Assembly (NCBI RefSeq): GCF_037688875.1
Contig: NZ_JAWDIE010000003.1
Span: 163,762 to 227,761 of the forward strand
Source: Amphibiibacter pelophylacis
GTDB lineage: Bacteria; Pseudomonadota; Gammaproteobacteria; Burkholderiales; Burkholderiaceae_C
Length of the DNA: 64,000 bases
Direction of reading: 5' to 3'
Of the stretch, positions 35,794-45,302 are shown piece after piece. The position numbers and the translations under genes are program-made. Position 1 is the first letter of the stretch. Every line of letters starts with the position of its first letter. The notes under the pieces are model-generated. The model had not been told where the DNA came from, searched no databases, and worked only from the letters and a program-made list of their open reading frames with translations.

Positions 35794-38375
35794 GACGGCT
35801 GCCTGGCCGGCGCCACGCGCTGCTGCAGGTGGGCCAGCGCCTCCTGCACCTGATCGATCAGGATCAGCGCCAGATCGCCCGGCTGCAGGCGCGACAGCGC
35901 CGTGTCGATGGCGGCCATTTCGCCCACGTGTGTGCTGATCTGGCGGGTGCGCAGCGCGCCCGCCAGGCCTTCGCGCAGCAGGCCCACGACCTCGCCCTCG
36001 GCGCGGCCACGCTGGCAGGCGTCCTCGTAGATCATCACCTCGTCAAAAGCGGCGCCCAGCAGGCGGGTCTGCTCGCGCAGATCGTCGTCGCGGCGGTCGC
36101 CCGCCCCGCTGATCAGCACCAGGCGGCGCTGCGCGGGCAGGTTCTCCACCGCCTGGACCAGCGCGGCGATGGCGTCCGGGTTGTGGCCGTAATCGGCGAT
36201 GACGGTGGCGCCCCGGTGGTCGAAGAAGTTGAAGCGGCCCGGCACGGCGGCGGCGTCGCTGGTGAAGGTGGCCAGGCCGCGCCCGATCTGCTCCCAGGGC
36301 AGATCCAGCGCCCAGGCCGACGCCAGTGCAGCCAGTGCGTTCTCCACCTGAAAACCGATGCGCCCGCCCCGCGTCAGCGGCACCTGCGCCAGCGGCCAGC
36401 GCCAGCGCTCGGTGCCTTCGCGGGCGACCAGATCGCCGTCTTCGACATAAACGCCGCGCCGCCCCTGCGCCAGGTGGGCGGCCAGCACGGGCTCGCGCGC
36501 GCTGGGCGCGAAGAAAATCACCGGCGACGGGCAATAGCCCGCCATCGCCGCCACGCCCGGATCGGCAGCGTTGAGCACCGCCCAGCCCGTGGGCTCGATG
36601 TTGAGCACGATGACGCGCTTGAGCACCGCCAGCTCGTCCACCGTGGTGATGTAGTTCAGGCCCAGGTGATCGCCCGCGCCCAGGTTGGTGACCACGCCGA
36701 CACGGCAGCGGTCGAAGGCCAGGCCCTCGCGCAGCAGGCCACCGCGCGCGGTTTCGAACACCGCCACATCGACATCCGGGTGCGCCAGCACGTTGCGCGC
36801 GCTGCGCGGGCCGCTGCAGTCGCCCGAATCGGTCTGGCGGCCGTTGACGTAAACGCCGTCGGTGTTGGTCAGGCCCACGCGGTGGCCGCCCAGAGCGAAC
36901 AGGTGGGCGATCAGGCGCGAGGTGGTCGTCTTGCCGTTGGTGCCGGTGACTGCGACGACAGGGATGCGGCCGTCCTGGCCGGTGCCAGCAGGGCCAAACA
37001 TGTGGTCGATGACCGCATCACCCACCGGGCGCGGTGAGCCGTAAGAGGGGCTCAGGTGCATGCGCAGGCCAGGCGCGGCGTTGACTTCGACGATGCCGCC
37101 CGACTGCTCCTGCAGCGGGCGCTGGATGTCCTGGCAGACCACGTCCACGCCGCAGATGTCCACGCCCACCATGCGCGCCGCCGCCACCGCGCTGGCCGCC
37201 ACCGCCGGGTGAACTTCGGCCGTGACATCGGTGGCCGTACCGCCGGTGGACAGGTTGGCGTTGCTGCGCAGCACCACACGCTGGCCGCGCAAGGGCACGC
37301 TGTCGGGCGTCAGGCCCAGGCCGTCCAGGTGGCGCAGGGCGATCTCGTCCAGCGGGATGCGCGTCAGCGAGGTGCCGTGGCCCTGGCCCCGGCGCGGATC
37401 CAGGTTGACCAGCTCGACCAGCTCGCGCACCGTGCGCTGGCCGTCGCCCGTGACCATGGGCGGCTCGCGCCGCGCCGCTGCGACCAGCCGGTCGCCCACC
37501 ACCAGCAGGCGGAAATCGTGGCCCGGCAGATAGCGCTCCAGCAGGACCTCGCCGTAGCGGCTGGCGCTGGCCCAGGCGGCGTCAAACCCGGCCTGATCGC
37601 TGATATTGACGGTGACGCCCTTGCCCTGGTTGCCGTCGCGCGGCTTGAGCACCACCGGCAGCCCCAGGCGCTGCGCCGCCACCCAGCCCGACGCCGCATC
37701 GGCCACGGGCTCGCCCAGCGGCACGGGCACGCCAGCGGCCAGCAGCAGGGATTTGGTCAGCTCCTTGTCCTGCGCGATGGCTTCGGCGATGGCGCTGGTG
37801 GTGTCGGTTTCGGCGGCCTGGATGCGGCGCGCGCGGGCGCCCCAGCCCAGCTGGACCAGCGAGCCCTCGTTCATGCGCCGCACCGGAATGCCGCGCGCCA
37901 GCGCCGCCTGGACGATGGCGCCGGTGGAAGGCCCCAGGCGAACGTCCTCGTCCAGCTCGGCCAGTTCGGCCACGGCGGCGGCCACGTCAAAGGGCTGGTC
38001 GGCCAGCGCGCTGGCCAGCAGGCGGTGCGCCAGCTCCAGGGCGCGGCGGCCCACCGCCTCTTCGGTGTACTGCACGATCACCTGCGAGACGCCCACCTCG
38101 GCGGTCGGCGCTGTCCTGCTGAACGACACCGCGCAGCCGGCCTGCGCCTGCAGGCCCAGGGTGATTTTTTCCAGGACGCGCGCCAGGCTGGTGCGCTGCG
38201 GCCAGGCGTGAACCATCACCGGCACGTCGGGGAAGCTGGCGCGCACGCGCTGCAGGAATTCCTCCGTGGCGGCGCGGGCGTCATCCTCGGGGCTGACGGT
38301 GACGATGACCTGGATCGCGGTGTGGCGGCTCCAGAGATTGGGACCGCGCAGCGCGCGGATGCGGGAGAGTTCCAT
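35790..38375 (-). CDS. cphA: Cyanophycin synthetase CphA
   Basis: CphA builds cyanophycin, a poly-aspartate backbone with arginine side chains, as a nitrogen store. The 861-residue protein has the N-terminal domain (to about 160), an ATP-grasp domain (about 210-470; VVLKPRDGNQGKGV, then EVNAAPGLRMH) that adds aspartate, and a Mur-ligase-like domain with P-loop VTGTNGKTTT near residue 478 that adds arginine. All nucleotide motifs are intact. It follows the second synthetase gene by 6 bases and overlaps pncC. Confidence 0.96.
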   Translation of the reverse strand: MELSRIRALRGPNLWSRHTAIQVIVTVSPEDDARAATEEFLQRVRASFPDVPVMVHAWPQRTSLARVLEKITLGLQAQAGCAVSFSRTAPTAEVGVSQVIVQYTEEAVGRRALELAHRLLASALADQPFDVAAAVAELAELDEDVRLGPSTGAIVQAALARGIPVRRMNEGSLVQLGWGARARRIQAAETDTTSAIAEAIAQDKELTKSLLLAAGVPVPLGEPVADAASGWVAAQRLGLPVVLKPRDGNQGKGVTVNISDQAGFDAAWASASRYGEVLLERYLPGHDFRLLVVGDRLVAAARREPPMVTGDGQRTVRELVELVNLDPRRGQGHGTSLTRIPLDEIALRHLDGLGLTPDSVPLRGQRVVLRSNANLSTGGTATDVTAEVHPAVAASAVAAARMVGVDICGVDVVCQDIQRPLQEQSGGIVEVNAAPGLRMHLSPSYGSPRPVGDAVIDHMFGPAGTGQDGRIPVVAVTGTNGKTTTSRLIAHLFALGGHRVGLTNTDGVYVNGRQTDSGDCSGPRSARNVLAHPDVDVAVFETARGGLLREGLAFDRCRVGVVTNLGAGDHLGLNYITTVDELAVLKRVIVLNIEPTGWAVLNAADPGVAAMAGYCPSPVIFFAPSAREPVLAAHLAQGRRGVYVEDGDLVAREGTERWRWPLAQVPLTRGGRIGFQVENALAALASAWALDLPWEQIGRGLATFTSDAAAVPGRFNFFDHRGATVIADYGHNPDAIAALVQAVENLPAQRRLVLISGAGDRRDDDLREQTRLLGAAFDEVMIYEDACQRGRAEGEVVGLLREGLAGALRTRQISTHVGEMAAIDTALSRLQPGDLALILIDQVQEALAHLQQRVAPARQPS

Positions 38376-38381
38376 GACAGC

Positions 38382-40574
38382 TCAGGCAGAAAGAGGATGA
38401 GCGCTGTGCAGGCCGGTGCGCAGCAGCGGAGCGGGCAGGCCCAGGATCCAGGCCGCCCCGATGGCGGCCAGCAGGTCGGCCGGCGAAGCCGTGGCGGCCA
38501 GCTCCGGGCAGGGATCGTCCAGCACCTGCGAGTCGGCCCCCTGCACCAGGTGAACCGAAGGCGGCTGGCCCGCGTGGCCCGGGCGCCACCACAGGGCGCG
38601 TCCGCCCCCGCGCACATGGGCGTCCAGCGGCGAGCCCGGCACCGGCACGCGGGCCGAGAACAGCACCACCTCGCCGTCGCAGTGGCGGGCCAGATCCAGC
38701 ACGCGCGCGTCGTCGGCATTGAGCAGCGCCGCGCCGTGCGGCAGCACCACGTCCACCCAGGTGCGCACAAGGCCGGGCAGCTGGTCGTCCTCGGTGATGT
38801 AGAGATCGTCCAGCCCCTGCAGCGCGGGCCAGGCCGCCACCACCGCCACCTGGCAGCGGTCGTAGGGCAGCCCCTGGGTGAGCAGACGGCGCAGCGGCGT
38901 GCTGAACAGCGCGGCCTCTGCGCCCGGGTGAATCAGCGCGCGCTGGGCCACGGCCCAGTCGGTGGCATCGACCGCCTCCTGCATCTGGCCGCCGACGCGC
39001 AAACCCTGCGCCGAGGCGTAGGCCGTGTGCCAGCCGCGCAGCTGCAGCAGCCAGGCCAGCAGGCGCCCGGCCAGATCGCTCAGGCCCGTGTCCAGCCAGC
39101 CGACCACGGGGATGCGTCCGGCGGGCGATTCGCTGCGCCCGGGCGGCCCAAAAAGCTGGCTGACGATGGCCGCGCCCACCGGACGCGGCTCGCCCTGCGC
39201 GGGGCGGATGTGCATCAGCAGGCCCGGGCCCGCATTGACTTCGACCAGCGCGCCGCCCACCTCCTGCAGCGGCCGGGTGATGTCGGGCGTGACCAGATCG
39301 ACCCCGGCGATGTCCAGCCCGACCGCGCGCGCGGCCAGCGTGGCCATGGCGGCGACTTCGGGGTGGACGCGGTCGGTGACGTCGGTGTTCATGGTGCCGG
39401 TGCGCTGCAGCAGCACGGTGCGCCCGGCCTGCGGCACGCTGCCGGGCGTCAGGCCCTGGCGGCGCAGCTCCTGCGCGGCCACCGAATCGGGCCCCAGGCG
39501 CACGATGTCCAGCACAAAGCCTTCGGCCTCGCCCCGGCGCGGATCGCTGTTGATGTCGCGCTCGACCAGCGCCTCGACGCTCAAAACGCCGTCGCCGGTG
39601 ACGGTAACGACCTCGCCCGCCGTCGCGGCCACGACCTGGCTGCCGACAACCAGCAGCCGGTGCTCGTGGCCGGGGATGCAGCGCTCGACCAGCACCTCGC
39701 TGTCCTCGCGGGCGGCGAACTCGAAGGCGGCCCGCACCTCGTCCTGCGTCGTCAGATCGAGCGACACGCCGCGCGCGTGGTTGCCCGACAGCGGCTTGAT
39801 GGCCACCGGCAGGCCGATGTCCTGCGCGGCGGACCAGGCGGCTTCAGCGTCGGTCACCACCTCGCCTTCGGGCACGGGCACGCCGCAGCCGGACAGCAGC
39901 GCTTTGGTCAGATCCTTGTTGCGCGAAATGCCTTCGGCGATGGCGCTGGTGCCGTCGGTTTCGGCCGTCCAGATGCGGCGCTGGCGCGCGCCGTGGCCCA
40001 GCTGGACGAGGTTGCCGTCGTTGAGCCGGATGTGCGGAATGCCACGCCCGGTCGCCGCCTCGACGATGTGGGCGGTGCTGGGCCCCAGGCACCGGCGGTC
40101 GATCAGCTCGGCCAGCCCGGCCACCGTGGCGGCCACGTCATAGGGCTGATCCAGCATGGCCGCGGTGACCAGATCGCGAGCGGCGGTCAGGGCGGCGCTG
40201 CCCACCTGCTCGTCGCGCGTGCGGATGACCACCTTGTAGACGCCGCGTGGCCCGGCGCTGCGCGCCTTGCCAAAGCCCGTGGGCATGCCCGCGCGGGTCT
40301 GCAGCTCCAGCGCAACGTGCTCGATGATGTGCGCGGGCCAGGTGCCCTGGCGCAGGCGCTGCACGAAGCCGCCGCGCTCGCCCACGCTGCAGCGGTGCTC
40401 CATCAGGCCGGGCAGCCAGGCCAGCAGGCGGTCGACGTAGCCGGGCAGGCTGTCGGAGGGGCAGTCTTCCCAGTCGCCGATGTCAAGCACGGCCTCGATC
40501 ACCGGACGGTAAGTCCAGATGTTCGGGCCCCGAAGCGGGGTCATGCGCAGAAAAACAGGGGGCGTTCGGTTCAT
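38382..40574 (-). CDS. Second cyanophycin-synthetase-like protein (CphA') with degenerate Mur-ligase domain
   Basis: 730 residues from the ATG at 40574 (MNRTPPVFL). The N-terminal and ATP-grasp domains parallel those of CphA (AIKPLSGNHARGV, EVNAGPGLLMH). The Mur-ligase part is shorter and has lost the P-loop: where CphA has GTNGKTTT, this protein reads VVGWLDTGLSDLAG near residue 487. It probably cannot add arginine by itself and may extend or work with CphA. A CphA/CphA' pair is known in betaproteobacteria. It is the first gene of the - strand operon, divergent from the ABC exporter. Confidence 0.9.
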   Translation of the reverse strand: MNRTPPVFLRMTPLRGPNIWTYRPVIEAVLDIGDWEDCPSDSLPGYVDRLLAWLPGLMEHRCSVGERGGFVQRLRQGTWPAHIIEHVALELQTRAGMPTGFGKARSAGPRGVYKVVIRTRDEQVGSAALTAARDLVTAAMLDQPYDVAATVAGLAELIDRRCLGPSTAHIVEAATGRGIPHIRLNDGNLVQLGHGARQRRIWTAETDGTSAIAEGISRNKDLTKALLSGCGVPVPEGEVVTDAEAAWSAAQDIGLPVAIKPLSGNHARGVSLDLTTQDEVRAAFEFAAREDSEVLVERCIPGHEHRLLVVGSQVVAATAGEVVTVTGDGVLSVEALVERDINSDPRRGEAEGFVLDIVRLGPDSVAAQELRRQGLTPGSVPQAGRTVLLQRTGTMNTDVTDRVHPEVAAMATLAARAVGLDIAGVDLVTPDITRPLQEVGGALVEVNAGPGLLMHIRPAQGEPRPVGAAIVSQLFGPPGRSESPAGRIPVVGWLDTGLSDLAGRLLAWLLQLRGWHTAYASAQGLRVGGQMQEAVDATDWAVAQRALIHPGAEAALFSTPLRRLLTQGLPYDRCQVAVVAAWPALQGLDDLYITEDDQLPGLVRTWVDVVLPHGAALLNADDARVLDLARHCDGEVVLFSARVPVPGSPLDAHVRGGGRALWWRPGHAGQPPSVHLVQGADSQVLDDPCPELAATASPADLLAAIGAAWILGLPAPLLRTGLHSAHPLSA

Positions 40575-40737
40575 GATGCAAAACGGCAGGGCGGCCGGGC
40601 CGCCGGGGTTCAAACGAGGCCAAGGGGCGAGTTGTACCACTGTTTCCCCCCAATAGGCATGTGCGGACGCGCGGCACCCCCTGCGCTGCGCGACAATGCA
40701 GGCCCTGCCCCGTTCACCCCCTTCAGGTATTGCTTTC

Positions 40738-42948
40738 ATGGCCCCTGTTTCCTCCCCTGCAGAACCGGCTTTCGACCTGCCCGACGCGGTCCGGGCGGGC
40801 GAGGCCATCCTGTGCAGCCAGGCGCTGGATCTGGACGGCAGCCTGCGCTTCGTGCCCGGCCGGCTGGTGCTGACACCGACGCGGCTGCTGCATCAGGACG
40901 GGTCCAGCGGCGCCTGGCAGGCCTGGCCGCTGGGCGCCAGCCACCGCCTGATGCTGGCCGACCATGCCGGCGTGGGCCAGCTGGACCTGGTGGACGGCGA
41001 AACCCTGGTCGCCCGCTGGCGCTGCACCCTGGGCCACCAGAGCGGCCTGCAGCGCCTGGCCGACGCCCTGCACGCGCGTGGCAGCGCGGCGCTGACCGGG
41101 ACTGAATCAGAAGCCAGCACCGATGCTGCAGAACCCGCCGACAGCGCCCCGGTGTCGGGCTGGGTGCTGCTGCGCCTGTGGCGCTTCGCCCGGCCTTATC
41201 AGGGCCAGCTGCTGCTGGGTTTTCTGCTGACGCTGGCCGCCACCGCCGCCACGCTGGTCCCGCCCTATCTGACCATCCCGCTGATGGACAAGGTGCTGAT
41301 CCCCTACCAGAACGGCCACCGCATCGACAGCGGCTATGTCGCCCTGCTGCTGTCCGGCCTGCTGGCCTCGGCGCTGCTGGCCTGGGGCCTGGGCTGGGCC
41401 AAGACCTGGGTGCTGGCGCGGGTGTCCGAGCGCATCGGGGCCGATCTGCGCACCACCACCTACGACCACCTGCTGCGCCTGTCGCTGGAGTATTTTGGCG
41501 GGCGGCGCACCGGCGATCTCATGGCACGCATCGGCAGCGAGACCGACCGCATCAACGTCTTCCTGTCGCTGCACCTGCTGGATTTCGCCACCGACGTGCT
41601 GATGATCGCCATGACGGCGGTCATCCTGTTCAGCATTCACCCCTCGCTGGCGCTGGCCACGCTGGTGCCCCTGCCCTTCATCGGCTGGATGATCCACCTG
41701 GTGCGCGACCGCCTGCGCACGGGCTTCGAGAAAATCGACCGCGTCTGGTCCGAAGTGACCAATGTACTGGCCGACACCATCCCGGGCATCCGCGTGGTCA
41801 AGGCCTTCGCGCAGGAGGGCCGCGAATCGGGCCGCTTCCACACCGCCAACCACCACAACCTGCAGGTCAACGACCGCCTGAACCGGCTGTGGTCGCTGTT
41901 CTCGCCCACCGTCACGCTGCTGACCGAAATCGGCCTGCTGGTGGTCTGGGGCTTTGGCATCTGGCTGGTCAGCGCCAGCCACATCACGGTGGGCGTGCTG
42001 ACCGCCTTCCTGGCCTACATCGGGCGCTTTTACACGCGCCTGGATTCCATGAGCCGCATCGTCTCGGTGACGCAGAAGGCCGCCTCGGGCGCACGGCGCA
42101 TCTTCGACATCCTGGACCACGTCTCCAGCGTGCCCGAACCCGCGCAGCCGCGCGAACTCGGCACCGTGCACGGCCACATCCGCGTCGCGGGCGTGGGCTT
42201 TCGCTACGGCAACCGCCGCGTGATCCACGACCTGGATCTGGACATCCGCCCGGGCGAAATGATCGGCCTGGTCGGCCACAGCGGATCGGGCAAGAGCACG
42301 CTGGTCAACCTGATCTGCCGCTTTTACGACGTCAGCGAGGGCCGCATCGAGCTGGACGGCCAGGACATCCGCCAGCTGCGCGTCGCCGACTACCGCCGCC
42401 AGATTGGCCTGGTGCTGCAGGAACCCTTCCTGTTTTTTGGCACCATCGCCGAGAACATCGCCTACGGCCGCCCGGACGCCACACGCTCTGAAATCGTGGC
42501 CGCCGCGCGCGCCGCGCACGCGCACGAGTTCATCCTGCGCCTGCCCCAGGGCTACGACAGCCTGGTCGGCGAGCGCGGCCAGGGCCTGTCGGGCGGCGAG
42601 CGCCAGCGCATCAGCATCGCGCGCGCGCTGCTGATCGATCCGAAGATCCTCATCCTGGACGAAGCCACCTCCAGCGTGGACACCGAGACCGAAAAAGAGA
42701 TCCAGAACGCGCTGGACAACCTGGTGCGCGGCCGCACCACCATCGCCATCGCCCACCGCCTGTCCACCCTGCGCAAGGCCGACCGCCTGGTGGTGATGGA
42801 CAAGGGCGAGCTGGTCGAAGAAGGGTCGCACGACGGGCTGCTCGCCCTCCAGGGCGCGTACTGGCGCCTGTACGAGGCGCAGGCCCGCCAGGCCAAAGAC
42901 GATTACCGCATGGCCACCGGCGACATCACCCCCGGAGAGACCGCATGA
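40738..42948 (+). CDS. ABC transporter (fused permease-ATPase) of the cyanophycin locus
   Basis: 736 residues. The first 145 residues are a DUF1854-like soluble region, followed by six helices of an ABC exporter (about 155-440) and a nucleotide-binding domain. That domain has Walker A VGHSGSGKST near residue 515, signature LSGGERQRISIARAL near 618 and Walker B ILILDEATSSVD near 638. The ATG at 40738 fits the conserved start. It overlaps the DUF1854 gene by 4 bases. The pair is seen beside cyanophycin synthetases in this bacterial group; the cargo is not known to me. Confidence 0.9.
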   Translation: MAPVSSPAEPAFDLPDAVRAGEAILCSQALDLDGSLRFVPGRLVLTPTRLLHQDGSSGAWQAWPLGASHRLMLADHAGVGQLDLVDGETLVARWRCTLGHQSGLQRLADALHARGSAALTGTESEASTDAAEPADSAPVSGWVLLRLWRFARPYQGQLLLGFLLTLAATAATLVPPYLTIPLMDKVLIPYQNGHRIDSGYVALLLSGLLASALLAWGLGWAKTWVLARVSERIGADLRTTTYDHLLRLSLEYFGGRRTGDLMARIGSETDRINVFLSLHLLDFATDVLMIAMTAVILFSIHPSLALATLVPLPFIGWMIHLVRDRLRTGFEKIDRVWSEVTNVLADTIPGIRVVKAFAQEGRESGRFHTANHHNLQVNDRLNRLWSLFSPTVTLLTEIGLLVVWGFGIWLVSASHITVGVLTAFLAYIGRFYTRLDSMSRIVSVTQKAASGARRIFDILDHVSSVPEPAQPRELGTVHGHIRVAGVGFRYGNRRVIHDLDLDIRPGEMIGLVGHSGSGKSTLVNLICRFYDVSEGRIELDGQDIRQLRVADYRRQIGLVLQEPFLFFGTIAENIAYGRPDATRSEIVAAARAAHAHEFILRLPQGYDSLVGERGQGLSGGERQRISIARALLIDPKILILDEATSSVDTETEKEIQNALDNLVRGRTTIAIAHRLSTLRKADRLVVMDKGELVEEGSHDGLLALQGAYWRLYEAQARQAKDDYRMATGDITPGETA

Positions 42949-43427
42949 CCGCCACCGCCCTGCCCGCCGCGTTCAGCCTGGTCCAGGACGCCCAGGGGCG
43001 CTGGGTCTACACCGGACCCGACGGCATCGCGCACGCGGGCGTCAGCGCCGTGCGCGCTTTTCCGGTCTCCGGCCGCGACCAGGGCTTTGCGCTGGTCAGC
43101 GCCCAAGGCCGCGAGCTGCTCTGGATCGACCGCCTGGACGACCTGCCCGCCGCCGCCCGCGACGCCGTGCAGCAGGCGCTGCAGTCGCGCGAGTTCATGC
43201 CCGTCATCCTGCGCCTGACCGGCATCAGCCGTGCCAGCGCTCCCTGCGTCTGGCAGATCGAGACCGACCGCGGCCCGGCGCAGCTGGATCTCAAGGGCGA
43301 AGAAGACATCCGCCGCATCAGCGCCGACGTGCTGCTGGTCAGCGACCGCCACGGCGTCCAGTTCCTGATCCGCCACCCCGCCCGCATGGACCGCTACAGC
43401 CGAAGGCTGCTGGACCGGTTTTTGTGA
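42945..43427 (+). CDS. DUF1854 family protein, cyanophycin-associated
   Basis: 160 residues, soluble, with VYTGPDGIAHAGVSAVRAFP near residue 19 and WQIETDRGPAQLDLKGEEDIRRI (in outline) near residue 103. DUF1854 proteins accompany cyanophycin synthetase and the ABC transporter, but their function is unknown. It starts inside the transporter gene's stop (ATGA), so co-translation is likely. Confidence 0.9.
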   Translation: MTATALPAAFSLVQDAQGRWVYTGPDGIAHAGVSAVRAFPVSGRDQGFALVSAQGRELLWIDRLDDLPAAARDAVQQALQSREFMPVILRLTGISRASAPCVWQIETDRGPAQLDLKGEEDIRRISADVLLVSDRHGVQFLIRHPARMDRYSRRLLDRFL

Positions 43428-43476
43428 TGCCTGGCTTCGCCACTGGATATATGCACAGCAGCGAACGGGTCAGCAT

Positions 43477-44022
43477 ATGAACAAGAAACCACTGGCCGCA
43501 AGAGTTTTTTCAAAATTAAACACTTATCCAACCAGTATTGTCGGCTTACTTTGGCCACCCATCGTTGCTCTGATGGCAGGAGCATCTTATTGCGGCATGA
43601 TGGGCTTATGCACATTATTAGCAGGTTCAGAGCTTAAAGACGGCACTGCTTCATGGAGCGCTCTACTATTCGGATTTTTGGGAATCCTTCTGGTGCCTGA
43701 ACATCTTCAGCAAAGTCTTGGAACAACCCCGTTTCTTTTGCTGATCTTTTTTTGTCATGGGGCAGCTCTTGGGCTCATCGTTGGCATACTTTTCTATTTT
43801 TATATTCTATCCAAGGTGCCAGACCACGATTGGCAGTGCCGGTCATGCCAGAAAATAAATCTCGCGAGGCGTGGCTGGTGCCGATTCTGCTATTGCTCTG
43901 CATACCCAACAGACAAGCAGATTGAATTCTGTCGGAAACAGTCATGCAGCAAGCAGACTGAAAACCCTGCGCCGTTACATCGATCTGAGAGTGAAGCGCC
44001 ACCGGGCACCAACACCGGATGA
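43477..44022 (+). CDS. Membrane protein with a RanBP2-like zinc finger, unknown
   Basis: 181 residues of lower GC. Three or four hydrophobic helices lie in residues 18-110. A short zinc-finger follows at about residues 118-137: WQCRSC, four residues later N, then WCRFC. This W-x-C-x2-C-x3-N-x6-C-x2-C pattern is that of RanBP2-type fingers. The tail is polar and Cys-containing. It lies at the end of the cyanophycin cluster, convergent with the cassette region. No family assignment. Confidence 0.65.
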   Translation: MNKKPLAARVFSKLNTYPTSIVGLLWPPIVALMAGASYCGMMGLCTLLAGSELKDGTASWSALLFGFLGILLVPEHLQQSLGTTPFLLLIFFCHGAALGLIVGILFYFYILSKVPDHDWQCRSCQKINLARRGWCRFCYCSAYPTDKQIEFCRKQSCSKQTENPAPLHRSESEAPPGTNTG

Positions 44023-44085
44023 CCCGTCATCTTCCAGCCTAAGTCTCAAGCGCTGGACAGAACTACCACGGTTGTACCCGGTCCA

Positions 44086-44442
44086 TCACAAAGACGTCGG
44101 CGACAACGGCGAGAAATAATCCGCAACGGTTTTTGAAAAAACAAGCAGTCCCGCCATTGTCAAATAAACAACTGACACAACAGCGAGAACAATCATTTTC
44201 TCAGATCCAACTTGACCCGCAATCATCATCGAAGCAGAAAACATCACAGCAAGCACAAGGAAAACCACAGTGCACCATCGCGCCCAGCTTCTCCCTTTGA
44301 ACAGAAACCAGCATAGAACACCGTTAATACAAAGCCTGCCAAGATCCTTAGGCTGAGGCGACGGGAACCAGCTCAGCACCGAGAGGACGAGAAAAACAAC
44401 AATAATTGAAAAAATAATTTTTCGTGCTGCGGTGTGGTTCAT
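44086..44442 (-). CDS. Small four-helix membrane protein, unknown
   Basis: 118 residues from the ATG at 44442 (MNHTAARKIIFSII). Four hydrophobic helices fill the protein. The longer frame to 44493 adds a segment without similarity. It follows array 2 in the same direction and may be a further cassette whose attC is lost; no attC is seen after it. Confidence 0.6.
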   Translation of the reverse strand: MNHTAARKIIFSIIVVFLVLSVLSWFPSPQPKDLGRLCINGVLCWFLFKGRSWARWCTVVFLVLAVMFSASMMIAGQVGSEKMIVLAVVSVVYLTMAGLLVFSKTVADYFSPLSPTSL

Positions 44443-44750
44443 AACTTGACTTGGTATTAAAAATAAACTGAAATTTTCGAGGCTCAGGCACAAAGATCAC
44501 CGGCGGAACGTTCACGAACGGAAAAACCAAGTGAAAATCGAAACATTTCCGCCTTTTCGCGCAGGCCCTGCAGAATGATGGATTAGGTGATTTCTTTTCA
44601 TCGACAACCTGAAAAATATGCATCTCTGAGAGCACTGTCGTAGGATTGTCCTACCAGTGCTTTTGGCCAGATTATTTCTTCGGAGCTTTTTTATTTTCCT
44701 GAAATACAACGACTATTTATACTTCAATGCTGACAGCCATTCCCTTTTGA
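44443..44750. other. Gene-free stretch at the end of array 2
   Basis: No convincing gene. It holds the hairpin described at 44631-44661 and short AT-rich sequence. The open frames on the - strand here are short, overlap each other and lack start signals. Confidence 0.5.
44631..44661 (+). terminator. Strong hairpin, terminator or end of a small RNA
   Basis: AGCACTG-TC-GTAGGA pairs with TCCTAC-CAGTGCT around TTG (13 pairs, 2-base bulge), followed by TTTTGG on the + strand. No + strand gene ends nearby: the nearest, at 43477-44022, stops about 600 bases before. Confidence 0.45.
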
Positions 44751-44823
44751 AAGGAACTGGCGCGCGTCAGCGCGTCCGACAGAGGCCCGAAGGGCCGGAG
44801 TGTAGTTGACCGCATTGTTAGCG
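44751..44823 (-). repeat. attC site, array 2 cassette 3 (degenerate right end)
   Basis: On the - strand it begins CGCTAACAATGCGGTCAAC, close to the standard left arm, and has a central stem GGCCCTTCGGGCC. The right core site is poor (GTTCCTT), so it may be inactive. The stop codon of the preceding gene is inside the left end. Confidence 0.65.
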
Positions 44824-45291
44824 GTTTTCTGTAAGTGTGATTGATTTCCCATCACCAAATCCATCGTGAATCCAAACTTCAACTTTTATGGGATACGACC
44901 AACCGCTCGCTTTCCACCAACATTCAGCAAACCAAGATTTAACAGTATTTGCAACAATTGCGAGACCTCCAAACGATTCGTCTGTGAAGTATCTCTCATC
45001 GAAATCGTTTGCCCCCTCTATTTGGAGTGCAAGATCCAACGCCCGCCCAGGAAAGATTGATTGGTCTTTATGATCTATTTTTTTGTTTTTACCATCGAAA
45101 TAAATCCAGGCATTCGGCGTGCTTAGCCCGTCATCTTCGAAAAATATTTGTACCTCTGCGGATGTAACGCTGGCAGGCACAGGGGTCTTTAGTACTTCCC
45201 TGAGTTGGCTAATGAATTTAATAGACGCAAGTTCAAGAAACTTGCGGTAGCGAGAAATGAATTGTTCTTGTGTAAGGCCAAAAGAAATCAT
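44818..45291 (-). CDS. Cassette-encoded soluble protein, unknown
   Basis: 157 residues, third cassette of array 2. It has no signal peptide or membrane helix and is acidic, with a helical first part (FISRYRKFLELASIKFIS) and strands near residues 50-75 (AWIYFDGKNKK). The C-terminal part reads WFAECWWKASGW and ends in a hydrophilic tail. No family recognised; size and style resemble small immunity-type proteins, but no evidence links it to a toxin. Confidence 0.65.
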   Translation of the reverse strand: MISFGLTQEQFISRYRKFLELASIKFISQLREVLKTPVPASVTSAEVQIFFEDDGLSTPNAWIYFDGKNKKIDHKDQSIFPGRALDLALQIEGANDFDERYFTDESFGGLAIVANTVKSWFAECWWKASGWSYPIKVEVWIHDGFGDGKSITLTENR

Positions 45292-45302
45292 GCTGCTTTA
45301 AC

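Noticed and set aside
37056..41105. A 1349-codon open frame on the + strand, and similar long frames such as 18890-22399 (+)
   Set aside because: They lie opposite clearly identified genes (cphA, cphA', pot genes) and are the expected by-product of high-GC codon use; their translations are Ala/Arg/His/Gln-rich without any domain.
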